Assembly (NCBI RefSeq): GCF_900091575.1
Contig: NZ_FMCR01000004.1
Span: 1 to 64,000, forward strand
Length of the DNA: 64,000 bases
From: Micromonospora saelicesensis
GTDB taxonomy: Bacteria; Actinomycetota; Actinomycetes; Mycobacteriales; Micromonosporaceae
Reading direction: 5' to 3'
Part shown: positions 43,486-52,460 of the stretch, one piece after another
Numbering within the stretch: position 1 is the first letter of the stretch
How the letters are laid out: every line of letters begins with the position of its first letter
Made by a program: the position numbers and the translations under genes
The notes under the pieces: generated by a model
What the model was told of the DNA's origin: nothing
Database searches by the model: none
Seen by the model: the letters and a program-made list of their open reading frames with translations, nothing else

Positions 43486-46019
43486 GCGGCGGCGAACTGG
43501 TCGTCATCGGCAACGGCATGGTCGGGCAGCGTTTCGTGGACGCGCTGCGCGCCCGTGACCCACAGGGCACCTGGCGGGTGACAGTGCTGGCCGAGGAGGG
43601 GCGCCCGGCGTACGACCGGGTGCGGCTCTCGGCGTACTTCGACGGGGTCAGTGAGAGCGAACTCAACCTGCACACCCCGCACGACGGGGTGCGGCTACGA
43701 CTCGGTGAGCCGGCCACCGCCGTCGACCGGGACCGACAGGTGGTGACCACCGCCGTCGGCGAGTACCGCTACGACGCGCTGGTGCTGGCCACCGGGTCGT
43801 ACGCGTTCGTGCCGCCGGTGGCCGGCACGGAGCTGCCCGGGGTCTTCGTCTACCGGACCCTTGACGACCTGGCGGCGATCCGGGCGTACGCGCGGGGCCG
43901 GCGGGTCGGCGCGGTGATCGGTGGCGGGCTGCTCGGGCTGGAGGCCGCCAATGCCCTGCGACTGCTCGGCCTGAGCACCGACGTGGTCGAGTTCGCGCCC
44001 CGGCTGATGCCGGTGCAGGTGGACCAGGCCGGCGGCGCGATGCTCCGCCGCTACGTCGACGAGTTGGGCGTACGGACCCATCTCGGGGTGGCCACCACCG
44101 CGATCCGTCAGGGCCCGGACGGCGGTGTCGCGGCCCTGGAACTGTCCGACGGCACCGCCCTCGACGCCGAGCTGGTGGTGGTGGCCGCCGGCATCCGGCC
44201 CCGGGACCAGTTGGCCCGGGACGCCGGTCTGCCGCTGGGCCCGCGCGGCGGGGTGCTTGTCGACGCGACCTGTCGTACCGCCGACGAGCGGATCTGGGCC
44301 GTCGGAGAGTGCGCGGCTGTCGACGGCACCTGCCACGGTCTGGTCGCGCCGGGGTACGCGACGGCCGAGGTGGTGGCCGATCGGCTGGTCGGCGGCGCGG
44401 CGACCTTCCCGGGCGCGGACACCGCCACCAAACTCAAGCTGCTCGGCGTCGACGTGGCCTCGTTCGGCGACGCCCACGGCACGACCGAAGGCTGCCTGGA
44501 CGTCACGTTCACCGACCCGGCCACCCGGGTCTACGCGAAGCTGGTTCTCTCCGACGACGCGCACACCCTGCTCGGCGGGGTGCTGGTCGGTGATGCCAGC
44601 GCGTACCCGACGCTGCGGGCCAGTGTGGGCGGCCCGCTGCCGGCCGCGCCGCTGGCGCTGCTCGCCCCCGACGGCGGCGGCGCGGACGCCGGGGCGCTGC
44701 CCGCCGCCGCGCAGGTCTGCTCCTGCAACGCGGTGACGCGGGGTGACGTGGACGCCGCCATCGCCGACGGTTGTGCGGACGTGCCGGCGTTGAAGGCGTG
44801 CACCCGGGCCGGCACCAGCTGCGGCTCCTGCGTGCCAATGCTGAAGCAGCTCCTGGACGCGGCCGGGGTGGCACAGTCCAGCGCGCTCTGCGAGCACTTC
44901 GACGTCAGCCGGCGGGAGCTGTTCGAGATCGTCCGCGTCCGCGGCATCCGCACCTTCTCCCGGCTGGTCACCGAGCACGGTCGGGGCCGCGGCTGCGACA
45001 TCTGCAAGCCGGTGGTGGCGTCCATCCTCGCCTCGCTGGGCGGCGGGCACGTGCTCGACGGCGAGCAGGCTTCGTTGCAGGACACCAACGACCACTTCCT
45101 GGCCAACCTGCAACGCGACGGCAGCTACTCGGTGGTGCCCCGGATCCCGGGCGGCGAGATCACGCCGGAGAAGCTGATCGTGATCGGCGAGGTCGCCCGG
45201 GACTTCCAGCTCTACACGAAGATCACCGGTGGGCAGCGGATCGACCTGTTCGGGGCACGGGTGGAGCAACTGCCGCAGATCTGGCGGCGGCTGGTCGACG
45301 CCGGCTTCGAGTCCGGGCACGCGTACGGCAAGGCGCTGCGCACCGTGAAGTCGTGCGTGGGCGAGACGTGGTGCCGGTACGGGGTGCAGGACTCGGTGGG
45401 GCTGGCCGTCGCGCTGGAGCTGCGCTACCGCGGGCTACGTGCTCCACACAAGCTCAAGTCGGCGGTCTCCGGTTGCGCCCGGGAGTGCGCGGAGGCGCGC
45501 AGCAAGGACTTCGGCATCATCGCCACCGAGACCGGCTGGAACCTCTACGTCGGCGGCAACGGTGGTTTCCGGCCCCGGCACGCCGACCTGTTCGCCACTG
45601 ATTTGTCTACAGAAACACTGATTCGAATAATTGATAGATTTTTAATCTATTACATCCGCACCGCCGACCGGCTGCAACGCACCGCTGGCTGGATCGAGGC
45701 CATGGACGGCGGCCTGGACCACCTGCGCTCGGTGATCGTGGACGACTCGCTCGGGCTCTGCGAGGACCTCGACGCGGCGATGGCCCGGCACGTGTCGTCG
45801 TACTCCGACGAGTGGCGCGACGTCCTGGACGACCCGGATCGGCTGCGCCGCTACACCTCCTTCGTCAACGCCCCCGACGTACCGGACCCGTCGATCACCT
45901 TCACCCGGGAACGCGGCCAGCCGGTCCCCGTACGCGACCAGTCCCCGACCGGATCCGAGCCGACCAACGGTCACCGTCGGCAACCGGTCACCCTCGGCCT
46001 ACCGGAGGTACGGCGATGA
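43482..46019 (+). CDS. nirB: Nitrite reductase (NAD(P)H) large subunit
   Basis: 845 residues from the ATG at 43482 overlapping the previous stop. It has an FAD/NAD domain (LVVIGNGMVGQRFVDAL), two BFD-type [2Fe-2S] segments (VCSCNAVTRGDVDAA, then RGRGCDICKPVV), and the ferredoxin-like and siroheme/[4Fe-4S] domains with Cys625, Cys631, Cys665 and Cys669 (SCVGETWC and GCAREC). It reduces nitrite to ammonium with NirD. Codons 706-725 use strikingly AT-rich synonymous codons (separate entry), including TTA at codon 721. Confidence 0.96.
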   Translation: MSGGELVVIGNGMVGQRFVDALRARDPQGTWRVTVLAEEGRPAYDRVRLSAYFDGVSESELNLHTPHDGVRLRLGEPATAVDRDRQVVTTAVGEYRYDALVLATGSYAFVPPVAGTELPGVFVYRTLDDLAAIRAYARGRRVGAVIGGGLLGLEAANALRLLGLSTDVVEFAPRLMPVQVDQAGGAMLRRYVDELGVRTHLGVATTAIRQGPDGGVAALELSDGTALDAELVVVAAGIRPRDQLARDAGLPLGPRGGVLVDATCRTADERIWAVGECAAVDGTCHGLVAPGYATAEVVADRLVGGAATFPGADTATKLKLLGVDVASFGDAHGTTEGCLDVTFTDPATRVYAKLVLSDDAHTLLGGVLVGDASAYPTLRASVGGPLPAAPLALLAPDGGGADAGALPAAAQVCSCNAVTRGDVDAAIADGCADVPALKACTRAGTSCGSCVPMLKQLLDAAGVAQSSALCEHFDVSRRELFEIVRVRGIRTFSRLVTEHGRGRGCDICKPVVASILASLGGGHVLDGEQASLQDTNDHFLANLQRDGSYSVVPRIPGGEITPEKLIVIGEVARDFQLYTKITGGQRIDLFGARVEQLPQIWRRLVDAGFESGHAYGKALRTVKSCVGETWCRYGVQDSVGLAVALELRYRGLRAPHKLKSAVSGCARECAEARSKDFGIIATETGWNLYVGGNGGFRPRHADLFATDLSTETLIRIIDRFLIYYIRTADRLQRTAGWIEAMDGGLDHLRSVIVDDSLGLCEDLDAAMARHVSSYSDEWRDVLDDPDRLRRYTSFVNAPDVPDPSITFTRERGQPVPVRDQSPTGSEPTNGHRRQPVTLGLPEVRR
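45601..45655 (+). other. AT-rich synonymous-codon island inside nirB
   Basis: Within GC-rich nirB, 13 of the 55 bases 45601-45655 are G or C (about 24%). The encoded residues (DLSTETLIRIIDRFLIYYIRT) fit the family, but the codons are TTG, TCT, ACA, GAA, ACA, ATT, CGA, ATA, ATT, GAT, AGA, TTT, TTA and TAT. AGA, ATA and TTA are rare elsewhere in the window. Base use returns to normal sharply on both sides. The reading frame is intact, so it is neither an insertion nor a sequencing break. Confidence 0.85.
45603..45650 (+). promoter_or_regulatory. Candidate internal promoter and palindromic operator in nirB
   Basis: TTGTCT (45603-45608), exactly 17 nt, AATAAT (45626-45631) resembles a sigma-70 -35/-10 pair (4 and 5 of 6). 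A perfect palindrome ATAGATT-ttt-AATCTAT (45634-45650) lies where the start site would be. If real, it would transcribe the end of nirB, nirD and the regulator gene. AT-rich sequence gives such matches by chance, so confidence is modest. Confidence 0.4.
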
Positions 46020-46363
46020 CCCAGACCCTCACGCTGACCTGGACCACCGTCTGCCTGCTCGACCGGTTGGAACCGGACCGGGGCGTCGCCGCCCTGGTCG
46101 ACGGGGTGCAGATCGCCCTCTTCCGGACCGCCGACGAGCTGTTCGCGATCGACAACCGCGATCCGGTCTCCGGGGCGTACGTGCTGTCCCGGGGCATCGT
46201 CGGCAGCCGTGGTGGAGTGCCGACGGTCGCCTCACCGCTGCACAAGCAGGTGTACGACCTGCGCAGCGGGCACTGCCTCGACCTGCCCGGGGTGGCCGTG
46301 GCCCGACACGACGCACGTTGCCGCAACGGGCTGGTCGAGGTGCGGCTGCGACAGGAGGGTTGA
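46016..46363 (+). CDS. nirD: Nitrite reductase (NAD(P)H) small subunit
   Basis: 115 residues, Rieske-like fold (TVCLLDRLEPDRGVAALVDG, LFAIDNRDPVSGAYVLSRGIVG). The Rieske CxH and CxxH iron-sulfur ligands are absent: LHKQVYDLRSGHCLDLPG stands where they would be, as in other NirD proteins. It completes the NirBD enzyme. It overlaps nirB by 4 nt and the next gene by 1 nt (TGATG). Confidence 0.93.
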   Translation: MTQTLTLTWTTVCLLDRLEPDRGVAALVDGVQIALFRTADELFAIDNRDPVSGAYVLSRGIVGSRGGVPTVASPLHKQVYDLRSGHCLDLPGVAVARHDARCRNGLVEVRLRQEG

Positions 46364-47451
46364 TGCGGGAAGAACTGGCGGGCTTCACCATCGGGGTGAC
46401 CGCCGACCGGCGGCGCGACGAGTTGGCCGCGCTGCTCGAACGACGGGGCGCCCGGGTCGTGCTCGCCCCGGCGCTGCGGATCGTGCCGCTGTCCGACGAC
46501 ACCGAGCTGCGCGAGGCGACCCGCGCCTGCCTCGACCAGCCGCCGGACATCCTGATGGCCAACACCGGCATCGGCATGCGCGGCTGGTTGGAGGCGGCCG
46601 AGGGCTGGGGGCTGGCCGAGCCGCTGCGCTCCGTGCTGGCCAGCTCGTACGTGGTGGCGCGCGGCCCGAAGGCACGCGGCGCGATCCGGGCTGCCGGGCT
46701 GCACGACCAGTGGTCGCCCGCCTCGGAAAGCTGCGACGAGGTGGTCGACCACCTGCGCCGGCGCGGCGTGGCAGGGCAGGTCATCGCCATGCAGCTGCAC
46801 GGCGAGCGGCAGCCCGAGTGCACGCTCGCGCTGGAGGCGGCGGGCGCCACTGTCATCGAGGTGCCGGTCTACCGCTGGGCGCCGCCGACCGATCCGGCGC
46901 CTCTGCACCGGCTGATCGACCTGATCGCCGGTCGGCTGGTGGACGCGGTGACGTTCACCTCGGCGCCGGCGGCCGAGGCGTTGCTGCGGGCCGCCGGTGA
47001 CCGCACCGACGCGGTGCTGTCCGCGTTGCGCAGCGACGTGCTGGCCAGCTGTGTCGGCGCGGTGACCGCCGAGCCGCTGCTGCGGCGCGGGGTGCCGGTG
47101 AGCGCGCCAGGTCGGGCCCGGCTGGGCGCACTGGTGCGGACCATCGTCGACGAGCTTCCCCGCCGGACCGTGACGTTCAAGGCCGGCGGGCATCTGCTCA
47201 CGTTGCGGGGGCACGCCGCGGTGATCGACGGCGAGCTGCGGCCACTCGCGCCCGCGCCGATGGCGGTGCTGCGGGCGCTGGCCCAGTCCCCGGGTCGGGT
47301 GTTGTCCCGCACGGCGTTGCTGCGGACGCTGCCCCGGGGCGCGGACGAGCACGCCGTGGAGATGGCCGTCGCCCGGCTACGGGCCGGCCTGCGCGCGCCC
47401 CGCGTGGTGCAGACCGTGGTGAAGCGCGGCTACCGGCTCCGGGTCGACTAG
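46363..47451 (+). CDS. nnaR: HemD-like / winged-helix regulator of nitrate assimilation (NnaR type)
   Basis: 362 residues from the ATG at 46363. Residues 1-250 are a uroporphyrinogen-III synthase domain (GFTIGVTADRRRDELAALLE, VDAVTFTSAPAAEALL). Residues about 265-362 are an OmpR-type winged helix (APAPMAVLRALAQSPGRVLSRTALLRTL, VVQTVVKRGYRLRVD). This fusion next to nir genes is the architecture of NnaR, reported as an activator of nitrate/nitrite genes in Streptomyces. It may sense a tetrapyrrole intermediate, tying siroheme supply to nirB expression; that is inference. The stop codon TAG begins a short hairpin. Confidence 0.88.
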   Translation: MREELAGFTIGVTADRRRDELAALLERRGARVVLAPALRIVPLSDDTELREATRACLDQPPDILMANTGIGMRGWLEAAEGWGLAEPLRSVLASSYVVARGPKARGAIRAAGLHDQWSPASESCDEVVDHLRRRGVAGQVIAMQLHGERQPECTLALEAAGATVIEVPVYRWAPPTDPAPLHRLIDLIAGRLVDAVTFTSAPAAEALLRAAGDRTDAVLSALRSDVLASCVGAVTAEPLLRRGVPVSAPGRARLGALVRTIVDELPRRTVTFKAGGHLLTLRGHAAVIDGELRPLAPAPMAVLRALAQSPGRVLSRTALLRTLPRGADEHAVEMAVARLRAGLRAPRVVQTVVKRGYRLRVD

Positions 47452-47504
47452 GGCGTGCGGCGAAGTCCCCGGTCGATCCGAGGGCCTCGGCACACGCCCT
47501 GAAC

Positions 47505-47540
47505 GCGTCACGGCCGGCCGTCGCGAGCCGGCCGTGACGC
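47505..47540. terminator. Hairpin between convergent nnaR and cvnD
   Basis: A perfect 14-bp stem (47505-47518 with 47527-47540) and an 8-nt loop in the 95-nt convergent gap, next to a weaker 8-bp repeat (47450-47457 with 47493-47500). It is probably a bidirectional terminator. Confidence 0.65.
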
Positions 47541-47546
47541 GACGTT

Positions 47547-48170
47547 TCAGCCGACCGGCGTCGGGAAGCCCCGCCCGTGCTCGGACTGGAGCCGGAGCAT
47601 GGCGTGCTCGACCACCGTCACCAGCACCTGCTTGACCGAGTCCCGCTGCCGGGCGTCGGTCATCACCAGCGGCACCTGCGGCGAGATGGCCAGCGCCTCG
47701 CGGACCTCCTCGGCCTCGTACTGCGGTGCGCCGTCGAACTTGTTCAGCGCCACCACGTACGGCAGGTTGCGGTTCTCGAAGTAGTCCAGCGGGGCGAAGG
47801 CGTCGGTGATCCGGCGGGTGTCCACCAGCACGGCGGCACCCACCGCCCCCCGGATGATCTCGTCCCACATGAACCAGAACCGGGTCTGACCCGGTGTACC
47901 GAAGAGGTACAGGATCAGGTCCTGGGCCATGGTGATCCGGCCGAAGTCCATGGCGACCGTGGTGGTCTCCTTGCCCGGCACCTTTGACGGATCGTCGATG
48001 CCGACACCCGCCGCGGTCATCAACGCCTCGGTGGTCAGGGGTGTGATCTCGGAGATCGCCCCGACCAGTGTCGTCTTACCGACGCCGAAGCCGCCCGCGA
48101 CGACGATCTTCGCGGATACGATTCCCCGGCCCGGCCGCCCCCCTGCGGGGTCATAGCCTGCGAAGTCCAC
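47547..48170 (-). CDS. cvnD: Conservon GTP-binding protein CvnD
   Basis: 207 residues. The P-loop GGFGVGKTTLVGA lies at residues 26-38, and the switch/G3 region is LYLFGTPGQTRFWFMWDE, typical of roadblock-associated MglA-like GTPases. NKFD is the G4 motif. CvnD binds GTP and works with CvnABC at the membrane. It overlaps cvnC by 20 nt and is the last gene of the conservon. Confidence 0.92.
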   Translation of the reverse strand: MDFAGYDPAGGRPGRGIVSAKIVVAGGFGVGKTTLVGAISEITPLTTEALMTAAGVGIDDPSKVPGKETTTVAMDFGRITMAQDLILYLFGTPGQTRFWFMWDEIIRGAVGAAVLVDTRRITDAFAPLDYFENRNLPYVVALNKFDGAPQYEAEEVREALAISPQVPLVMTDARQRDSVKQVLVTVVEHAMLRLQSEHGRGFPTPVG

Positions 48171-48516
48171 TTAGCACCCTTCCAAGCAGTTCCATCCGCT
48201 CCTCGAACCCCTCGGCGGGAGCAGCAGTGTGTAACGTCAGCAGGCTCTCGGCCACCATGTCGGCGACCAACACCCGGGCGACGCCCAGCGGCATCCGGGT
48301 ATACGCGGCGATCTCCGCCAGCGACTGTGCTCGGCCCTCACAGACCGTGGCGATGCGGTGCTTGTCGTGCCCGGCGAAGCGGGACTCGGCGACCTGGGTG
48401 GGAGAGGCGGTGAGGACGGCCTCGAGGGCGATGTCCTGCCGGGGCTCGGTACGACCACGGGTGACCGCGTACGGACGCACCAGCGCGCCACGCGGGTCAG
48501 CGCGTCGTTGGTCCAT
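48151..48516 (-). CDS. cvnC: Conservon DUF742 protein CvnC
   Basis: 121 residues. The DUF742 domain includes LVRPYAVTRGRTEP, the AEIAAYTRMPLGVARVLVADM winged-helix part and a terminal LGRVLSGLRRL. It is the conserved third component of cvn operons, thought to bind the sensor and GTPase. It follows cvnB by 89 nt and overlaps cvnD. Confidence 0.9.
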   Translation of the reverse strand: MDQRRADPRGALVRPYAVTRGRTEPRQDIALEAVLTASPTQVAESRFAGHDKHRIATVCEGRAQSLAEIAAYTRMPLGVARVLVADMVAESLLTLHTAAPAEGFEERMELLGRVLSGLRRL

Positions 48517-48605
48517 TCCCGATCACCTCCTCGTCCCCTGCGGAGCCGGACTGTGCCGCCTCTCGTCCCTGGTCCGGCGCTCGGAATGAGCGCCGCCTTC
48601 CGGTG

Positions 48606-49013
48606 CTAAGAGCGCACCGCGTCGCGCGGCAGCGGCACCAGCGCGGCACCCACCCGCTCGACCAGCAGTGCCATCTCGTAGCCCACCTGGCCCACGTCGC
48701 AGCTGCGCGCGGCCAGCACGGCCATCGAGGAGCCGTCGCTGATCGACATCAGGAAGAGATACCCGCTGTCCATCTCGATGACTGTCTGCAACACCCCGCC
48801 CGCGCTGAACATGCGGGCCGCGCCCTCGGTCAGGCTCACCACACCGGAGGTGATCGCGGCGAGCTGGTCCGCCCGGTCCCCCGGCAGGTCCCGGGAGGAC
48901 GCGAGCAGCAGCCCGTCTGCGGACACCGCCACGACGTGGGCGATGCCCGCCACGCTGTCGGCGAAGTTGGTGAGCAGCCAACCCATGTCCTGCATGGCAG
49001 CTGGCCTGTTCAT
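48606..49013 (-). CDS. cvnB: Conservon roadblock/LC7 protein CvnB
   Basis: 135 residues, roadblock/LC7 domain. MGWLLTNFADSVAGIAHVVAVSADGLLLASS is the typical start and FLMSISDGSSMAVLAARSCDVGQVGYEMALLV the second half. It is the likely GTPase-activating or adaptor partner of CvnD. It overlaps the sensor gene cvnA by 4 nt. Confidence 0.92.
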   Translation of the reverse strand: MNRPAAMQDMGWLLTNFADSVAGIAHVVAVSADGLLLASSRDLPGDRADQLAAITSGVVSLTEGAARMFSAGGVLQTVIEMDSGYLFLMSISDGSSMAVLAARSCDVGQVGYEMALLVERVGAALVPLPRDAVRS

Positions 49014-52000
49014 CGGCTCTCCTTGGTCGAGGTGCTGTTCAGGTCCGTTCCGGCCGTCCGACCGCGCTGCACACCGCGGTGGTAGGCCGACAGCAGACCA
49101 CGTACTTCATCCGGGGTCCGCCGGCTGCGGTCCCGGCCGCTCTTCGGCTCGATGCCACCCGGCACGAGCTGCTGCTGCGGCACCCGCTTGGGCAACCCGG
49201 AGCGGGTGGTGCCGGCGGGAGCCGGCTCGGCAGCCCGGCTGGCCCGGGACCAGCCCTCGTCCGCCGCCGTACGCCAGGCCCCCGGGTCGGGGGCGGGGGC
49301 GGGCGCGGCCGGAGCCGTCCGGGCGGCCGGGGGCGGGGCGTACGTCGGCGGTGCCGACGGCCGTGCCCCGAACCCGTCCATGGTGGCGCCGAGGCCGTCG
49401 GCGCCCGGGGTGGCCGTCCCGTCGGTGCCGGAGCTGCCCGGAGTACGGGTCGGCAGTTTCGGTCGGGCCGGCGACGCGGCCGGCGCCGACCCGGTGCTCG
49501 GCTGGCCGCCGTTGCCGGTGCGCAGGCCGGCGTCGGCCGCTGCGGTGGTGGCGGGCGCGGGCGGCTCGTCGAAGTTGGGCCGGGTGAAGATCGCGGTGGC
49601 GTCGTCGCCGTGCGACCGGAACCAGACCGCCTCCATCTCCCGGAAGATCGGAGCCTCGGCGGGGAAGTCGGGCCGGGTGCTGACCGGTGCGGCGGGCACC
49701 GACGGAGCCGCCGGCGGTGCCACCGCGCCCGGCCCGGCGACCGGACCGACCGGGAGGCCCTGGGCGCCACGCCCATCCGCGGTGTCCGCGGCGTCCGGGG
49801 TGGAGCCACGCCGAGGCAGCGGGTCGACGGTCGGGTAGGCCACCGTCGGGCTGCCCAGCGAGGCGCCCGCACCGTTGCTGTAGGCCGGCCGGGCCGGCGG
49901 AAGCGGGGCGGCGGGCGCCGGGGCGGCGGGTGCCGGTGGCATGGCCGAGCGCGGACCGGTGTATCCACCCGCCTGTACGGCCGGGGTGGTGTCCCGCGAG
50001 TCCAGCGGCGACTGCCACTGGGCGGGTGCCGGTGTGCTGGTGCGCCACTGGTCGGGCAGCGTCGCCGCCGTCGTGGCGGCACCGGCGAACTGCTCGGCGT
50101 GGCCGCCGGCCGGGGTGAGCGGCGCCTGCTCCACGGCCATCGGCTGACGCGGCCGGGTGAGCACCTGCTCGCGGCCCCGGTTGCTGGGCAGCACCACGGT
50201 GGCGGCGGGCAACGTCACCTGGGCGACGGTGCCGCCCTCGACGTTGCGGCGCAACTCCACCCGGATGCCGTAGCGGGAGGCGAGCCGGCTCACCACGGCC
50301 AGACCCATCAGTCGGAACGCGGCGACGTCCACGCTCGGCGGGGCGGCCAGACGCCGGTTGAGCGAGTCGAGCTGGTCGTCGGTGAGGCCGAGCCCACGGT
50401 CCTCGATCTGGATCAACACGTAGTCGCGGATCCGACGACCGTCGGCGACCACGGTGGTGTTCGGCGGTGAGAACCGGGTGGCGTTGTCGAGCAGCTCGGC
50501 GACGAGGCGTACCACGTCGTTGACCGCGTGCGCGGCCACCGAGATGTCGGTGTCCACAGTGCCGAACTCGATGCGGTTGTAGAGCTCCACCTCGGACTGG
50601 GCGGCGCGCAGCACGTCCACCACCAGCGCGTTGTCGTGACGCGGTGCGGCGGAGTCGGCGCCGGCCAGGACGAGCAGGTTCTCGTCGTTACGGCGCATTC
50701 GGGTGGCCAGGTGGTCCAGTTCGAAGAGCTGCGCGAGCCGCTTCGGGTCCTCCTCGCCGCGCTCGATCGCGTCCAGCTCGCCGATCATCCGGTCGACCAG
50801 GGTCTGACTACGGCGGGCCAGGTTGAGGAACATCGCCGAGACGCTGGTACGCAGTGCCGCCTGCTCGGCGGCGACCCGCACCGCCTCGCGGTGTACGACG
50901 TTGAAGGCCAGCGCCACCTGACCGACCTCGTCGCGGGTGTTGAGCTGGATGGGGTCCCGGACCTGGCGGACGATCTCGTCCACCCCGCCGTCACCCACGC
51001 TGCCCATGTTCTGCAGCCGCTGCACGGCGTCGGGCAGGTCGTGGTTGGCCACGGAGAGAGCGCCCTCACGCAGTCGACGCAGCGAGTGGTTGAGCGAGCG
51101 GGCCAGCACCACGGCCAGCGACACGGCGATGATCAGGGTCAGCAGCACCAGGATCGACTCGACCACGGCCTGCCGGATGACGTCCGAGCGGGCCTGGTCG
51201 GCCTGCTCGAGCAGTCGGTTCTGCAGTTGGATCTCGGCCCAGCGCATCAGGTCGTTCACGGCGCCGATCGCCGCGGTGGCGTCCTGTGCGGTGACCAGCG
51301 GGCGCTGCCCGACCGAGCGGGTGATGTCGGTGGCCACCCGGTCGGCCAGGCCGACCGCGTCGCCGGAAACGGTGCTGTCGACCAGGGCGCGCTGCACCGG
51401 GTCGGCGGCCAGCGAGAAGGCGACCAGTGCCTCCTGTTGACCGGTCAACGTTGCCACGAAGGAGGAGAACTGCTCCGAGTCGAGCTGGCCGGCCGTCAGC
51501 GCGGTGAAGGCGACGGCCTGTTCCTCCGCGACGGAAGCCTTGGCGCGGGCGAAGGCGGCGACCGCGCGGCGGCTGTCCGCCAGGCTCTCGTCGCCGGGCA
51601 GCTGGGCCAGGCCGTCACCGTACGAGACCAGGTCGGTGAGGATGACTCCGTAGCGGAGCACCGCCTCGGCGACCGCCATCTGCCGGCGGTCCAGCACCTC
51701 CTGACGGGTGCCGTCCAGGGTGGCCAGGTGGTCGTCGATGGCCGCCAGCCGGTCCCGCAGGGCGGTCGGCACGTCGCCGATCCGGCCCCGCTCGGCGCGG
51801 TACTCGTCCACCCGCTGCTGCGTCTGGCGGACCCGCAGGTTGTACGCGTCGGCCGGCTGCTGCGGAGCGGCGAGGTAGGCGGCCGCGGCCATCCGTTCGG
51901 CCTGGAGGTCCTGGGTGAGGGCGCTGACGTCGACGGAGAGGGCCGTCAGTGACCGGGCCTGCGTGGCGTCGAACGCGCCTTCGCCGACGGAGATCAGGCG

Positions 52001-52153
52001 GACCGTGGCCAGCGCGATCACCGCCGCCACCGGGACGACCAGAATCAACGCCAACTTGGACCGGATCCGGGCGTCACGCAGTCTCGGCATCCGTCGGCGC
52101 GCAGGCCGACCGCTGTCGCCGAGCGCGGGCAGGGTCGTCGGTCCGGTGCTCAC
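49010..52153 (-). CDS. cvnA: Conservon sensor kinase CvnA with nitrate-sensor-like (NIT) region
   Basis: 1047 residues from the GTG at 52153, which has an ACGGAGG ribosome site; the frame is open to 52507 with an alternative ATG at 52198 lacking one. Membrane helices at about 33-54 and 330-351 flank a helical extracellular region of the NIT type (LTQDLQAERMAAAAYLAAPQ near 79-98). HAMP-like residues to about 425, a His in ELDHLATRMRR (His481), N-box ELLDNATRFS (553-562) and G-box EDRGLGL (584-590) follow. After about 660 the protein is Pro/Ala-rich and disordered. It is first of cvnABCD. Confidence 0.88.
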   Translation of the reverse strand: MSTGPTTLPALGDSGRPARRRMPRLRDARIRSKLALILVVPVAAVIALATVRLISVGEGAFDATQARSLTALSVDVSALTQDLQAERMAAAAYLAAPQQPADAYNLRVRQTQQRVDEYRAERGRIGDVPTALRDRLAAIDDHLATLDGTRQEVLDRRQMAVAEAVLRYGVILTDLVSYGDGLAQLPGDESLADSRRAVAAFARAKASVAEEQAVAFTALTAGQLDSEQFSSFVATLTGQQEALVAFSLAADPVQRALVDSTVSGDAVGLADRVATDITRSVGQRPLVTAQDATAAIGAVNDLMRWAEIQLQNRLLEQADQARSDVIRQAVVESILVLLTLIIAVSLAVVLARSLNHSLRRLREGALSVANHDLPDAVQRLQNMGSVGDGGVDEIVRQVRDPIQLNTRDEVGQVALAFNVVHREAVRVAAEQAALRTSVSAMFLNLARRSQTLVDRMIGELDAIERGEEDPKRLAQLFELDHLATRMRRNDENLLVLAGADSAAPRHDNALVVDVLRAAQSEVELYNRIEFGTVDTDISVAAHAVNDVVRLVAELLDNATRFSPPNTTVVADGRRIRDYVLIQIEDRGLGLTDDQLDSLNRRLAAPPSVDVAAFRLMGLAVVSRLASRYGIRVELRRNVEGGTVAQVTLPAATVVLPSNRGREQVLTRPRQPMAVEQAPLTPAGGHAEQFAGAATTAATLPDQWRTSTPAPAQWQSPLDSRDTTPAVQAGGYTGPRSAMPPAPAAPAPAAPLPPARPAYSNGAGASLGSPTVAYPTVDPLPRRGSTPDAADTADGRGAQGLPVGPVAGPGAVAPPAAPSVPAAPVSTRPDFPAEAPIFREMEAVWFRSHGDDATAIFTRPNFDEPPAPATTAAADAGLRTGNGGQPSTGSAPAASPARPKLPTRTPGSSGTDGTATPGADGLGATMDGFGARPSAPPTYAPPPAARTAPAAPAPAPDPGAWRTAADEGWSRASRAAEPAPAGTTRSGLPKRVPQQQLVPGGIEPKSGRDRSRRTPDEVRGLLSAYHRGVQRGRTAGTDLNSTSTKESR

Positions 52154-52460
52154 GACATCGCCTCCGTCGTTTCTTCCCCGCCTGAGCCGCCGAGCCATGC
52201 CGTAAGCGGAGGGGACCACGCGCGGCACGGCCGCGATTTCATCAGAGATGATCGTGTTTGGGAAGCCGCAGTGAGGTAGGAAACGGTCGGACGGAGCGCA
52301 TCCCGTGATCCGGGCAACTGATACCTTCATTTCCGCAAGCCCCTGAACAGGGCATGTAACTCCAGAGTGGTCACGCGTGTATGCAAAGTGAGCTTTTGCA
52401 AACATTGCGTTACCCCAGCATGTGGGATGGCCGTCCCGAAAATGCTGCCGGGGTCCGCGC

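Noticed and set aside
46016..46363. NirD as a functional Rieske iron-sulfur protein
   Set aside because: The CxH and CxxH ligand motifs are missing, as in other NirD small subunits.
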